A stretch of DNA of 64,000 bases from Brachypodium distachyon (Eukaryota; Streptophyta; Magnoliopsida; Poales; Poaceae), in NCBI RefSeq assembly GCF_000005505.3, contig NC_016135.3:8464613-8528612 (forward strand), written 5' to 3'. The position numbers and the translations under genes were made by a program. Positions 1-11,246 of the stretch are shown here, piece after piece (the stretch's first letter is position 1; each line of letters begins with the position of its first letter). The notes beneath the pieces were generated by a model that worked only from the letters and a program-made list of their open reading frames with translations, was not told the origin of the DNA and ran no database searches.

Positions 1-1268
1 GGTCGGGGACATTGATGGCGAAGGTGTTGATGATGGCGGCGGCCTCCGCCTCCGGGATGGAGTAGGAGAGGTTGGAGAAGCGGTTGACGAAGCTCCGCAA
101 TGTCTCCCCCGGCTTCTGCACCACAGTGTGCAGCTCCGCCATGGTTCCCGGGTGCTTGTACCCGCCCTGGAACGTGCTCACAAACTGCTCTCGCAGGTCC
201 GCCCATGTGGCGATGGACTCGGCAGGCAGGTTGAGCAGCCAGGTTCTCGCTGATCCCTTAAGGACCATAGGGAACCAATTGGCCCTGACCTTGTCATCGG
301 CGCCGATGGCGTGCATCTCCAACGTGTAGGTTAGGAGGAAATCCTTGGGGTTTACGGTCCCGTCATACGTACCGAGCGCGGGCGCTCGGAAATTGCGGGG
401 CCACGTCACCAGGCACAACTCGCGCGTGAACGCGGTGCAGCCATCCTCGGGGCCCATTGGAGCATCCTCCTGCTCCTCCGGGCGGTGGCGCTCTATCTCG
501 CGCCGGCGCTGGCGCTCCAGGTGCTGACGCAGATCCTCCTGCGGGTGGGCGTTCAGGATGCCGCGCGCGTCACCCCGCGTGACGGTGTGTGACGAATTCG
601 AGGACCCCTTAGGGTCCCCGCTCCCGGCCCTTCCTGCGGGGGAGGGTTTTCTCCCTGCCCCGAGTTGCGAGGCGCGCCTCCGCGTCCCGGGTTCTGCCCC
701 CGGCTTGAGCCAGCGGGGGCGCTCTGGCCTTGCGGCTGCTGGGCAGCGATTGCCAGGAGTGCCTCCAGCTCCGCACTCCAAACCTCGTGTGCCGGCGTGC
801 CCTGTGGCGGCTCGTAGCGCACCATGACGCGCGCGGCGATGATGGCCTCCATCGGGTTTGCGCGGGAGGCTGCCGGCTCTCCGAGCGGCTGTCCTCCGCT
901 CTGTCCCCGGGCGCCCTCGGGTGAGTAGGACGCGAGTTGGTCGGCGTTGCCCGCGACGCGCAGTGCTCCTCGCGTGGCTGCTGCTACGGGTCGTCGGCCC
1001 GCGAGTGAACCCGCTGGATGGCACGCGCGGCATTGTAGCCCCTCGTGCGACTGGCTCCGGCGCTGGGAGCCGCCGGCCCCCTCAGCCGGTTGTCCGCCGA
1101 CGGCCGAGGGGGTGGCGGGGGCGGCAGCTGCGACGGCGGCTGCTGTGCCCGGGCAGGATGAGGTTCACCCTGATCCTGCGACTTGCGTGGCACGTCATGC
1201 GACCGCGTGTGTGCCGTTGGGGCGCCACGCGGGTCGATCCTGGAGTCGCCAGCCCGCTTGGGGGGCAT
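1..1268 (-). pseudogene. Tat-1 gag, N-terminal part, broken
   Basis: The start is the Met at 1268, the position equivalent to the gag starts of Tat-2 (13698) and Tat-3 (49984); all begin MPP followed by a basic residue. A Gln/Pro-rich low-complexity leader follows. A capsid-like region (about 450-50) has WPRNF, GTYDGTVNPKDFLLTY and ARTWLLNLP, typical of plant Gypsy gag. The frame is broken by a stop near 984, a frameshift near 852 and another near 590, so the copy is dead. It would form the particle shell in the cytoplasm. The zinc knuckle and pol lie beyond the window edge. Confidence 0.8.
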
Positions 1269-1354
1269 GGCGGCCGGCTCTGTCGTCGAAGAAGAGGAAG
1301 CCAATGCTGGTGCAGACAACACCGCCGGCGGTCATCGGCGAGCTCTCCTCACGC

Positions 1355-1374
1355 GCCCCGTACCTGGCGCGCCA
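1355..1374 (-). other. Tat-1 primer-binding site
   Basis: On the minus strand TGGCGCGCCAGGTA follows the LTR end after a two-base TC gap. The same site in the same place is found in Tat-2 (13592) and Tat-3 (49874). The matching tRNA is not assigned. Confidence 0.75.
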
Positions 1375-1376
1375 GA

Positions 1377-2200
1377 TGTCGTAGCATGGGGCTTAGACAC
1401 CGGGGATGTGCGAGCACGCCCTTTTTGGTTCAGCAGTGGGCTACGGGGATCGCTCCGGCGATCATCGGTGGGGCCAATGCAAAGCGTAAGAAAGCTATGG
1501 ACACGAGCACACTTTTTACCCAGGTTCGGACCACACTGAGGTGTAAAACCCTACGTTCTGCTTGTCTGAACTTGTTATTAGCCAAAGAACTGGTGTTTAC
1601 AGGTTGCCGGGGGTAGTCCCCGGGTGCACTCTCTATTCCGCTAAGTACCAGTGGCTACTCTGGGCTATTGCTAGTAGTGAACTGGGAAATGGTCTAACCC
1701 TTTGACCGTTGGTGGGGGGTCCTCCTTTTATACCGAAGGGGATACCACAGGTTCCACGGCGCATGGTTTACAAGTGGCGAGCAAAGAGCTTGGGCAGCTC
1801 CTCCTCGGTGTGCTGGCATACATGCAAGAAGACTAGTCCTGCAGCTAGGGGTCTAGAGGCCTAAAAACTACACTTGAACAGTCACTGTGCGCTTGACTGG
1901 ACGGGGAATTCTCTTTCTGTCGGAGCATTTAATGCGGCGTGTGCTTCACTCCTTGTCCTGACGAACACTGCGCACAAGGTGCCTGCCGAGCGCCCACGTG
2001 GCGCCGCTGTTCCGCTCCTTCAGTCTCGTCCTTGCAATGCCCAGGCGGGAGTTTCCCCATGAAGCCGTGCGAGCCCTGCCGGGCTCTTGGCTTGCCGGGC
2101 AGTTTGCACAGTGCTGCTTGGGGTGTGCTCCTCCCGAGGAGCAAGCGAGGTGGTCCACGCGCTGTGCGGCGGCGGTACCCCTGGTGCCACTGGTGCGACA
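1377..2200 (-). repeat. Tat-1 5' LTR (824 bp)
   Basis: In the minus reading it starts TGTCGCACCAGTGG and ends CTACGACA. The start resembles the Tat-2 LTR start (TGTCGTACCAGTGG at 27968). A TATA box, TATAAAAG, lies at 1725-1732 on the minus strand, and the R/U5 part matches Tat-3. The edge next to the primer-binding site is set by the PBS and the right edge by homology. Confidence 0.82.
1725..1732 (-). promoter_or_regulatory. TATA box of Tat-1 LTR
   Basis: TATAAAAGGAGG on the minus strand inside the LTR. The same motif occurs at the same relative position in Tat-3 (49523-49530). It probably drives the element's genomic RNA. Confidence 0.6.
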
Positions 2201-3019
2201 CATCTGTCCATCTATACATACTCTTGCTGCACCCGTGGGTTTCCTATTGTTTTTGGGATCTGTGGAGTGCAGACTGGTCTGATTTTAACGAGACGTACAA
2301 TGACGATGATGGATGCTTGGTTTCTTTGATGCTCAGAATTTTGTTTTGTGCTGTTCTTCGCGCTGTTCGTTATCCGTCGCTAGGAAATAAAGTTGGGACC
2401 GACTGTAGGTAAAGTCGACTGTAGGCCAGCCCTCGTCGATCGATGTGTAGGTAAAGTCTCCATGGTGAGTATTTGGGCTTTTGCTTTTGTGTGGGCTGGC
2501 CTCATTTTGGCCTTTTTTGTTTGTATTTGGCTGGGCTGTTGTTCGTGTATATCGCGTGCGTGCGTGTGTTTTGACTCACTGCCAAACCCCACCCCTCCGA
2601 CTGAGCCTGTTGCTGGGTTGCGTGGGCATTTTTCTGATCGAGGACACATAGAAGGAAAAACAGACCAAGTAATTCTAGCAAAAAAAAAAAAAGAAAACAA
2701 AGTGAGACCTGAGTCCCGTCTTACTTACGAGAATTGTGGAAATCTTAACGGTGAATCTCATGACTATAAATGCCCGAGCAATAAAAAAAATCTCGTGCCA
2801 CTGAGATTTAGCAAAATCTCATAGAAATAAATTTGCGGAGATATAATAAAATATGTTACATCTCGATCATCTGCAACTCACACACACAAAACTCAAAAAA
2901 ATTAAATTGCATATTAGAAGAGATGATGTCCAATCATCTAAGAAAATACTCTGAAGTCTTAGTCGTGAACTTGATCATGCACAAATCACAATTAAAATAA
3001 CTCAATTGCACATCGCTAC
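2201..3019. other. Unassigned DNA between two elements
   Basis: This stretch lies between the outer end of the Tat-1 LTR and the CR-1 LTR and matches nothing else in the window. I see no convincing ORF; all open stretches are short. It contains an AATAAA near 2385, a direct repeat of about 16 bp (GACTGTAGGTAAAGTC and a near copy around 2402-2455), AT-rich DNA from 2670 on, and an 8-bp-arm palindrome at 2802-2821. It could be host DNA or an old unrecognised repeat. Confidence 0.5.
2802..2821. repeat. Perfect inverted repeat, 8-bp arms
   Basis: TGAGATTT at 2802-2809 and AAATCTCA at 2814-2821 flank a 4-base loop in AT-rich DNA. It could be the tip of a MITE-like fragment, but I could not define terminal repeats or a target duplication. 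Confidence 0.5.
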
Positions 3020-3870
3020 TGATATGGTAAAGGTGGCCCGATGTTTTGGTGAGGAGATAGCTATCGATTTGGGTGGAGGTCGACGTTGGCACGCCGACTA
3101 CAAACGTGCGAGACGTTGCGCCTTATCGATCGCTACACCAACTACCGAGGTTATTGACCACGCCGAAGCTAGATCAACCTGATCCCGAAGGATCAATTCC
3201 TGCAAGCAACCGAAGAACCAGCAAGAACAATAGATGCAATCAAGATATTGCGAATAAAGATGAAGCTTTATATATGTGGAATTCTGCAAGTGCGTAGTAC
3301 AGGAGGTCGATTTGACTCTCGTGCCTATGACGAAGATTAGCAGTGGCTAAGTCTTAAACTAAACAAAATCCAAGTCTAAACGATAACCTAGAAGGGGTTT
3401 ATATAGAGGGGTATGCGGTCAGCCTTTGGAAGGGGGCCGAACCCTCTATAGGTCGGTTTACATGGGCCTGGCCCAACTTGAGGTGAGGCAGCACCATATC
3501 TTCATGTGGACGGAAATACGAATTGAAAGACTCTATATGTCGCCCAAGTCTTCATCTCTCCTTATGGTGGCTTCAAAGTTCTGAAATCTCCCGTTGTGGC
3601 ATCATCTTCAATCCTTACACGCTTGCTGCCATCATCTCGATGCGTGATCATGCTCCAGTGCTTGTCCCTCTCATCCATGCTAGGTCCAGCATTTCTAAGT
3701 GTAACAAACACATCTGATTTAGAAAGCATCATATTCTCATGTATGAGCTGAATCGTTCCAAGAAACGAAAGTATCTGATAGTTAAGTTGGCGTGCACGAG
3801 CTCTTGTAATAGGTTCTTATATTGTGGTGCAGGTGCAGCGGTTGTATCAACATGGGGGATGTCCTCATCA
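3020..3870 (-). repeat. CR-1 3' LTR (851 bp)
   Basis: On the minus strand it begins TGATGAGGACATCC directly after the polypurine tract and ends CCTTTACCATATCA, giving TGAT/ATCA ends. The outer 328 bp align with the 5' LTR remnant at 12422-12751. A TATA-like CTATATAAACC lies at 3396-3406 (minus). The start was chosen by comparing the polypurine tract and LTR start with noa-1 at 11232-11262. Confidence 0.8.
3396..3406 (-). promoter_or_regulatory. TATA-like box in CR-1 LTR
   Basis: CTATATAAACC on the minus strand within the LTR, the only good TATA match there. The promoter role is inferred. Confidence 0.45.
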
Positions 3871-4466
3871 TTCTCCCCTTCTTGAATTGAAGTCGTCCGC
3901 GACGCAATGTCTTCTTCCCTCAAATATGGCCTCAAATCTGCAATGTTAAATGACGGACTTACCGTACCAAAATCTGCAGGAAGCTCAAGTTTGTAGGCAT
4001 TATCATTAATTCTCTGTAACACCTTAAAAGGACTAGCACCCCGTGGCATCCATTTTGATTTGCGAAGATCAGGAAAACGATCTTTGCGCAAATGCAACCA
4101 AACAAGATCGCCAACATCAAACACAACATGCTTTCGGCCCTTATGTCCCACAGTTTTAAACTTAGCATTCATGTGTTCTATATTTTCCTTAGTAGTAGCA
4201 TGCAATTTCAAGATTAATTCAGCACGCTATGTAGCATCCAAATTATTTTCAACCAAAGATGGTAAAGGCAATAAATCAATAGGTGCACGAGGAACAAAAC
4301 CATACACAATCTCAAAAGGGCACCTCTTAGTGGTAGAATGCAGCGAACAATTATAAGCAAATTCAACATGAGGTAAGCATTCTTCCTATAACTTTAAGTT
4401 CTTCTTTAAAACAGCCCACAACATAGTAGACAAAGTTCTATTGACTACTTCAGTTTGCCCATCAGT
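3729..4466 (-). pseudogene. CR-1 integrase C-terminus running into the LTR
   Basis: The segment holds the end of integrase: TDGQTEVVNRTL near 4460-4420, then a GPY/F-like module (DLVWLHLRKDRFP, GASPFKVLQRINDNAYKLELP) at about 4110-3970, then an acidic tail. A CAA-to-TAA change near 4469 splits it from the catalytic core. The frame stays open through the polypurine tract and about 47 codons into the 3' LTR, stopping at 3729. No aromatic-cage chromodomain is visible. In CRM elements the CR motif sits here and is thought to guide integration to centromeres; whether this tail has that activity is inference. Confidence 0.75.
3871..3887 (-). other. CR-1 polypurine tract
   Basis: Minus-strand ATTCAAGAAGGGGAGAA lies directly before the LTR start. 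It is also coding, giving the residues QEGEN of the pol C-terminus. Noa-1 has the near-identical TTCAAGAAAGGGAGGA at 11231-11246 before its own LTR. This is the expected primer for plus-strand DNA synthesis. Confidence 0.7.
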
Positions 4467-5700
4467 TTAGGGGTGACATGTAGTACTAAACAGCAATTTA
4501 GTCTCCAACTTAGCCCATAAACATCTCCAAAAGTGGCTAAGAAACTTGGTGTCACGATCGGAAACAATAGTATTTGATACACCATGTAAACGAACAATTT
4601 CACGAAAGAACAAATAAGCAACATGTGCAGCAGCATCACTCTTGTGACAAGGAATAAAATGTGCCATCTTCGAAAATCTATCCACAACAACAAAAATACT
4701 ATCCCTCCCCTTCTGTGTACGAGGCAATCCCAAAACAAAGTCCATCGAAATATCCGCCCATGGAACACAAGGAACATGAAGAGGCATGCATAAACCATGT
4801 GGATTAAGGCGTGACTTAGCTTTTTGACATGTCGTGCAGCGAGCAACGAATCTCTCCACATCCCTACGCATCCGCGGCCAAAAGAAGTGGGCAGCAAGTA
4901 TGTCCTCAGTCTTCTTTACACCAAAGTGTCTCATTAAACCTCCACCATGCGCCTTCTGCAACAACAAAAGACGAATGGAACTATCCAGAATACATAGTTT
5001 GGTAGCACGGAACACAAATCCATCATTGAGGACGAATTTGTTCCAGGTTTTCCCTTCTTTACACTGCTGCAAAACCTCTTTAAAGTCAGCATCATGCGCA
5101 TATTGTTGTTTAATGGTTTCCAATCCAAAAATTCTGAAATCAAGCTGAGATAGCATGGTATAACATCGTGACAAAGCATCCGCGATAACATTATCTTTAC
5201 CCTTTTTGTGTTTAATAACATAAGGAAAAGATTCAATAAATTCGACCCACTTGGCATGACGCTTATTCAACTTAGCTTGACTATGAATGTGCTTTAAAGA
5301 TTCATGATCAGAATGGATAACAAATTCTTTAGGCCATAAATAATGTTGCCAAGTTTCTAATGTCCGAACCAGCGCATACAATTCTTTATCATAAGTAGAA
5401 TAATTCAGACTTGGCCCACTCAGTTTTTCACTAAAATATGCAACAGGTTTACCCTCTTGTAACAACACGCCTCCCAATCCAATACCACTAGCATCACATT
5501 CAAGTTCAAAAGTCTTATTGAAATTAGGAAGTTGTAATAAAGGCGCATGAGTTAACCTGTCTTTCAACAACATGAATGCGTCTTGATGTGTAGCGCCCCA
5601 AACAAAAGGAACATCTTTCTTTGTAAGCTCATTCAGCGGCGCAGCAATGGATCCAAAATCTTTGACGGAGCGCCTATAAAAACCCCGCGAGCCCAAGAAA
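4467..5700 (-). pseudogene. CR-1 RNase H and integrase core
   Basis: Reading downward from about 5690, the frame gives the RT tail ([19 protein letters not shown]), RNase H ([16 protein letters not shown], then [24 protein letters not shown] and [10 protein letters not shown]), the integrase HHCC finger (CTTCQKAKS at about 4845), and the core DDE motifs ([24 protein letters not shown]). It is separated from RT by a one-base frameshift near 5685 and ends at a stop just after LLFSTTCHP. The ORF extends upstream to 5972 only in a wrong frame. RNase H removes template RNA and integrase inserts the cDNA. Confidence 0.85.
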
Positions 5701-7263
5701 ACTCCGCACTTGGGTGACCGTCTTTGGTGGCGGCCATGTCGAAATAGCCTCAATCTTGGCGGGATCAACTTCAATACCCTGCGCAGTAACAACAAAACCA
5801 AGAAAAGCAACCCGTTCGGTGCAAAAGGTGCACTTTGCAAGGTTACCAAACAAACGTGCATCGCGTAAAGCATTGAAAACAGCACGCAAATGATCCAAAT
5901 GTTCATCCAAAGATGTGCTATATATGAGAATATCATCGAAATATACCACCACAAAACGTCCAATAAAAGCACGTAAAACTTCGTTCATTAATCTCATGAA
6001 TGTGCTGCGAGCATTAGTTAAACCAAAAGGCATTACTAACCACTCATATAAACCAAACTTAGTTTTAAAAGTTGTTTTCCACTCATCTCCTAGCTTCGTA
6101 TGAATCTGGTGGTAACCACTACGCAAATCGACTTTAGAGAACCTGGTAGAGCCACTCAATTCATCTAGCATGTCATCTAATCGTGGTATAGGATGCCGGT
6201 AACGAATGGTGATGTTATTGATAGCTCTACAATCAGTACACATGCGCGACGAACTATCCTTTTTGGGAACCAAAATAATGGGAACAACACAAGGACTAAG
6301 GGATTCACGAATATGACCTTTGTCAAGTAGTGCTTGAATTTGTCGTTGAATCTCTTTGGTTTCCTCCGGGTTGGTACGATATGGCGCACGGTGGGGCAGC
6401 GATGCTCCAGGAATTAAGTCAATTTGATGCTCGATTCCACGAATAGGTGGCAGTCTCGGAGGTACATCTTGTGGAAAAACATCCACATACTCCTGCAAAA
6501 TGTTAGCGACAGCAGGTGGCAAAGAAGGAGGCATGTCCTCAAATGAAAACAGAACATCTTTGCAAACAATAGCATAACATGTAGTAGTGCTAACATCAAG
6601 TTCAGAAATATCAGATTTGCTAGCAAGCAAGCAAGTACTCTTCAAACGAATTTCATTAACATGTTTAGGTTCAGATTTGGAAGTACTTGTAGAAGGCATA
6701 AGTTCCTTAGCAACAATCTGATTTTCACTCATCTTTCTCTCATTATGTGCTCTACTAGCTCTAGCAAGATCATCTTTGAAAATACTTTCAGGAGACATAG
6801 GAAGTAACACAATTGGCTTATCATTATGAACAAGAGAGTATTGATTTGTGGTACCATGGTGTATCGAATTTGTGTCAAATTGCCATGGTCTACCAAGTAA
6901 AAGAGCACATGCTTGCATAGGAACAACATCGCACTCAACATAATCAGCATATGCAGCAATAGTAAAATGCACACGAACGGTACGTGTTACCTTAACTTTG
7001 CCGCTGTTGTTAAACCATTGAATATGATACGGTCGAGGATGGGGTCGCGTCGTGAGAGAAAGCTTCTCTACCATCTCCAGGCTTGCTAGATTGTTGCCGC
7101 TCCCCCCATCAATAATAATGCGAACACATCGATCTTTGTCACTTGTGGTTCGGCCTTGGTCACTTGTGGACTCAAAACTCGCTGGGCAATTAAGCTCGGG
7201 TACTTCTCCGCTTCTTCTGCAGCCATAAAGTGCGACTCGTGCTCCTAGGTTGCTGCAGCACAT
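5685..7263 (-). pseudogene. CR-1 protease and reverse transcriptase
   Basis: The 529-codon frame starts with the protease (RIIIDGGSGNNLASLEMVEKL; catalytic Asp in the D-G-G form known from CRM-type elements) at about 7130-7060. A linker (QEYVDVFPQDVPPRLPPIRG) follows, then RT with [43 protein letters not shown] and the catalytic YFDDILIYS near 5940. It ends SFLGLAGF at the frameshift near 5685. RT copies genomic RNA to cDNA in the virus-like particle. The first codons overlap the zinc-knuckle frame at 7245-7436. Confidence 0.87.
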
Positions 7264-7436
7264 TGCTCCTCATGTGCAATAAGAGCTAAAGTATCCCCAT
7301 CAAAATCACTGGCGGAGTCGTAACCACCATCCTCAAGAGCAATCATGACACGAGCGGAGGGGCATTCACGTGCAATGTGACCAAGCCTGCTGCATTTGCG
7401 GCATTGAATCTGGCTGGATTTGCCCGTAGAAGCCAT
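7245..7436 (-). pseudogene. CR-1 gag zinc knuckle segment
   Basis: A CCHC knuckle, CRKCSRLGHIARECP, is encoded at about 7412-7365 and is followed by an acidic linker (YDSASDFDGD) leading to the protease. It binds genomic RNA for packaging. A frame change before 7436 separates it from the main gag, and another at about 7250 separates it from protease, so the copy cannot make Gag-Pol. Confidence 0.8.
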
Positions 7437-8564
7437 GGAGGATGCAAAACTTGGGGCTGGTCCAGCGGGAGTACGCTTCGCTGCAAATGGAGTTGATGTA
7501 GGCGCTGCTGAGCGTGTGGGTGTGGGCGTAGAAGTGGACGGTGCAGCAGCCCGTGACGGCGAAGGCGATGGTTTCCAAGAAGAAGAACGCCCTGCAGAAA
7601 AATTAGTTCGTGTCGCGTCTCGCCGATCCTACACTTCACATTCAGCATTGCACGCAAGATGGAACAAACGGGTTATAGTATGGTATGACTTATATCGGAG
7701 AATAGTTTGAATTTCCTTATTTAACCCACCAAAGAAACGTGTGAGCAAAGCTTCATTATCTTCCACTATACCACAACGCATCATACCAGTTTGTAATTCT
7801 TGATAGTACTCTACAGAATTTTTACCTTGATCTAAACGTGTTAACTTGTTGAGCAAAGTACGTTGGTAAGATGGTGGCACACAACGAGTTCGCATGGCCC
7901 GTTTCGAAGCATCCCTACTAGTGATTGGATTAGAAGCATTAAGACAACAATATTCAATCCACCATATGGAAGCAAAACTAGTGAACTCACAAGTAGGAGC
8001 ACTAACACGTTTATCCTCAGGATAATTTAAACATGTAAAATGTTGTTGTACTTCTAATTCCCAAGAAAGGTATGCATCAGGATTATATCGACCATCAAAC
8101 ATGGGTATATTCAATTTCAATTTTGCAACATGGTCATCATCATGTACCAGCGGGCGTGCATTGCGAATGTAGGGGCGTGGGCGGCCACGCGGTTGGTGTA
8201 GAACCTCCTCCTCGTCCTCATGTTCGCCCTCGGAATCGTCTGTCCCGTAATACTCATGCTGCTCATCGTGGAATGCGGCGGCCGTAGTCGAGGATTGGCC
8301 TTGGTGAAAGGGGACATGCTATGCCCGCCCAGCGAATGCTTGCTAAGGAGGATCCTGAGTTGCGGTTGGCTGCGGTAAATGCGCCATCAGCTCCCGGAAT
8401 TTAGCGTCGAGCTTGGTGGTGCAAGATGCCTCGAGGCCCTCGATGTGTTCCATCGTATCATTAAAACATTTGTCAACGTCCTGCATGTGGTCACCCATGA
8501 GCTTGGTGAAGTTAGCTTGCAGTTCGACGCTAGTGGGTTCCTTGGCAGCGTCCACACCTGTCAT
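7437..8564 (-). pseudogene. CR-1 gag, N-terminal and capsid regions
   Basis: The likely start is Met at 8564. Residues 1-73 are an amphipathic helical segment (FTKLMGDHMQDVDKCFNDTM), ended by a stop at 8343. A basic, acidic-clustered linker follows, then the capsid at about 8120-7640: LNIPMFDGRYNPDAYLSWE, QHFTCLNYPEDKRV, SVEYYQELQTGMMRC and LLTRFFGGLNKEIQ. These are standard Retrotrans_gag motifs. At least two stops or frameshifts interrupt it. The region from 7628 to 7437 is Pro/Ser-rich linker. Confidence 0.78.
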
Positions 8565-9357
8565 GATTAGTAATCAAAAGCACAGCTAGCTATATGGGTG
8601 GATATGCTACAGGCAAGTGGTGGAACACGCGTAATCCGTCAAGCAAACTAAAATTCTTACCCGTTCTTACCCTGCAACAGGTGGTGACTAGCAACCGTTG
8701 TGGTTAAACCTCAGGAAGATTGAGTAGAGCGATTGCCAGGCGGTGTCAACGCACGGTGTAGGAATATGTGGAGCTCTGGGTGGCTGTAATATCTGTAGCA
8801 ACAATTCAAAACAGCAACGCCACAAGTTGAAAAATAGCTCAACGACGGTACCGTGCTGGTCCTAGGCTAAACCGGCTAGAGACGCGAGCCTAGAACACCT
8901 ACGAGTCACACCGCAACACCAAAAAAAGAATAGGTAGCAGCGCTCGGAAAGTGATAGATAGAACAAAAACAAGAGGACGGAAGGTGTCTCAAAGTGAATG
9001 ACAAACTCAACAACCTGGATAGCGTCAAAGAACAATGTGTCCAGATGTGCGAAACTGCAACACAACTGCTCTGAAAAGTGCACAGATGCGAGAAAATTTC
9101 CGCTACAATGGCGGATAGCTAAACACAGTCCCCGAAGTATAAAAACAGTATAGGTACGATTTTCTTTTTGGAGAGGGTTCCAGCCTCTAAAAAGGAAAAC
9201 AAAATAAACCTGATTTGATACGGATAGATATTTAGTGGCGGAATTGGTGGTGGTGGTGGAAAATCTGCGAGCGAGGCGAGGCGGTGCATGGCGGCGTGAC
9301 GGCTATGAACAGAACTAGAAACTCTAAAGGTCTAGACGCTAAAACCAGCACTCGACA
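8565..9357 (-). other. CR-1 leader, gag-proximal part
   Basis: Untranslated leader upstream of the CR-1 gag. I see no gene. It continues at 12225 beyond the noa-1 insertion. Confidence 0.6.
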
Positions 9358-9928
9358 TGATATGGACATGATCACCATGGATATGACCATTAGAACCCAA
9401 ATTCTTGGAGTATTCTATAACAATTATACTCAGGTGAATTCAATTAATAGATGTGTTCAATATGTTATTTGCAAAGAGGCGGATCTATTATCTTGTATAA
9501 TCTTATTATGTAGGCATTTAATTGAACTTTACAAGTCTAATGTGAAGATGAGATGCGATAGCATGCAACGGGAGATGCAAGGGGAAGCCTATCAAGTCTA
9601 CTTTCCAACAAATCAAACGGCACATGATTCGGAGCTTGCTAGAGAAAGATATCACGAATTAAAGTTGAATCCGATTCGGGTCCGAGCTGTCAGGAGACCC
9701 GAATTTGTTTTTATCACCCAGGCCGCATCCGGAGTCCAAATTAAGAAAACAAGTACTTGTTGGAAAGGTAATTACAAGACCTTTCCAACGGATCCAGCCT
9801 CACAAGGAGATTCAACGCGTGCTGACCGTGGAAGAGAAAACAAGCTGACGGATCTGTTTTTCTATTTCCAAAAGAGCTGTAGTTTGTTAGGAAAGTTAGA
9901 GATAGAGTTGAATTTCGGCCTCCTTATC
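9358..9928 (+). repeat. noa-1 5' LTR, 3' part deleted
   Basis: It starts TGATATGGACATGATC and matches the right LTR at 11247 up to GGCCTCCTTA, then breaks into internal sequence. The last ~400 bp of the LTR, the primer-binding site and the start of gag are deleted. It carries an open frame of about 190 codons from the ATG at 9364. Confidence 0.78.
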
Positions 9929-9940
9929 ATGGTGGAGTGA
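9364..9940 (+). other. LTR-embedded ORF, noa-1 left copy
   Basis: From the ATG at 9364 (MDMITMDMTIRTQILG) the frame is open for about 190 codons inside the LTR. Its protein is similar along most of its length to those from the right LTR (11253) and the solo LTR at 31629. Shared blocks are CKEADLLSC, ILLCRHLIELYKS, YHELKLNPIRV and SCSLLGKLEIEL. I know no domain for it. In the 3' LTR this frame continues the pol-end frame across the polypurine tract. Confidence 0.5.
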
Positions 9941-9959
9941 GATAGTTAGAGAAAACAAA

Positions 9960-10675
9960 ATACCTCACACTTGGACTGATATGAAAAAAATCATGAGATA
10001 AAAATATGTTCCTCCAAGTTATGCTTATGAGTTGCGTTCCAAATTACGACGTTTGACACAAGATGATAAAACTGTTGATGATTACTACCATGAGTTCCAA
10101 ATTTTAACCTTGCGATCTAATTTAGATGAAACCGAACAAAGAAAAATGGATAGGTTTTATTATGGGCTTAATTTGAAATTTCTTACGTGATTCAATATGG
10201 AGATTACGACTCTCTATTGTGTTTGCTTAATCTTGCTGGTGAAGCTGAGAGGAAGTTACAAAGAAGGTCTACTACAAATGAGTCGAGCCTACAAGGTAAT
10301 GATAAAGATGATTGTGTTGCTGAACAAAATATGACATGTGATGAAAAAAATGAGATACCCGTTGAATTTTCTGCACCATGTGAAATTGTTGATTTACATG
10401 CTGATTTGAGTGCACCTACTGCTGAAATTAATTCTTCTAATGATTTTGAGTGCACATATAATTTTGATATTAATGAGAACGAATCATGCGAGGAAATAAC
10501 TAATGTTTTGGGAGAAACAAGTGAGATAGATAAATTTGATTTAGGTTGTGTCGAGTTGATTAGACATGGAGTGATTGATAAGGATCCACCTATTAATTCT
10601 TTGCGTTATATTACACTTGATACACCTATGTATTTGTTACATGCAATGGATAAAGTTTCTGAGTTAACAATTTAA
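9960..10675 (+). pseudogene. noa-1 gag remnant and linker
   Basis: About 9963-10190 gives gag capsid residues (YVPPSYAYELRSKLRRL, DDYYHEFQILTL, RFYYGLN) with internal stops. The frame from 10187 to 10675 is open for 162 codons. It has an acidic Asn/Glu-rich linker and ends in LIRHGVIDKDPPINSLRYI, similar in place to the region before protease in full elements. No zinc knuckle is seen. It is probably not a working protein. Confidence 0.6.
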
Positions 10676-11246
10676 AAATCTTTTCCTAATGTTCATGGAT
10701 ACACTATTCAATTAATTGGAGAACATGATGTGAACAATAAATTTTGGGTGCATGAAATTTGCATTGCTTGTGATAATTTTCCTATCTTGGGAGAAAATAA
10801 ATTGTTGCATATGCTTAACCATTTTATATGACCTTCAATATTGGTGATGATTATTTGCCAAATAGTTGTTTACATGATTGTTTGCATATTAGTGCCTTCA
10901 CTTGCTTTAAATTTCAGCATCTTGTAATAACTAGTTCGGATACTCTTAAATATTATTCTCCACTGTTGGAATGGTATAATGGTGAGCCGTGCAAACCAAA
11001 TATAAGAAATTGTTTCACTTATATGTGCAAACAATATTGTCAATCTATCTGCTGGAATATTATTCATGATGATTTTTTGACTAATTACTTCATCAGATTT
11101 TGTTATAAGATATTACTTGTGAAAGAAAGGAGATGTTTTAAGATGGATGACATATACATATAACATGCACACACTTTGTCTATTTTGTCAGTCTCTTTTC
11201 AGCACAAACGACGCCGAGGACGGCTTTGCTTTCAAGAAAGGGAGGA
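10676..11246 (+). pseudogene. noa-1 protease-region remnant and 3' internal end
   Basis: After the stop at 10675 the same frame continues as VHGYTIQLIGEHDVNNKFWVHE, resembling a retropepsin-like region, then breaks. An open frame at 10828-11163 (111 codons, Cys/Tyr-rich) has no recognised domain. The last part before the LTR is in frame with a CR-1-like pol end (FQEREDN) over the polypurine tract at 11231-11246. No RT, RNase H or integrase motif is present. Confidence 0.55.

Larger units (their letters stand above)
1..2200 (-). mobile_element. Tat-1: partial Tat-lineage Ty3/Gypsy element (5' LTR and gag)
   Basis: The element reads on the minus strand and runs off the left edge, so only the 5' LTR, primer-binding site and N-terminal gag are present. 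The LTR closely resembles that of Tat-3 (49162-49871) through the TATA box, R and U5 region, and the gag matches the gags of Tat-2 and Tat-3. The right LTR edge fits the LTR start of Tat-2. Lineage is assigned through Tat-2, whose pol has the dual RNase H layout. No target-site duplication can be checked because the other end lies outside the window. Confidence 0.85.

Noticed and set aside
858..1616. 252-codon plus-strand open frame
   Set aside because: It lies opposite Tat-1 gag and LTR, is Arg-rich from GC-rich antisense DNA, and has no domain.
2380..2824. Host gene 3' end (AATAAA at 2385, GT-like sites near 2463)
   Set aside because: No coding exon with recognisable protein could be found next to it.
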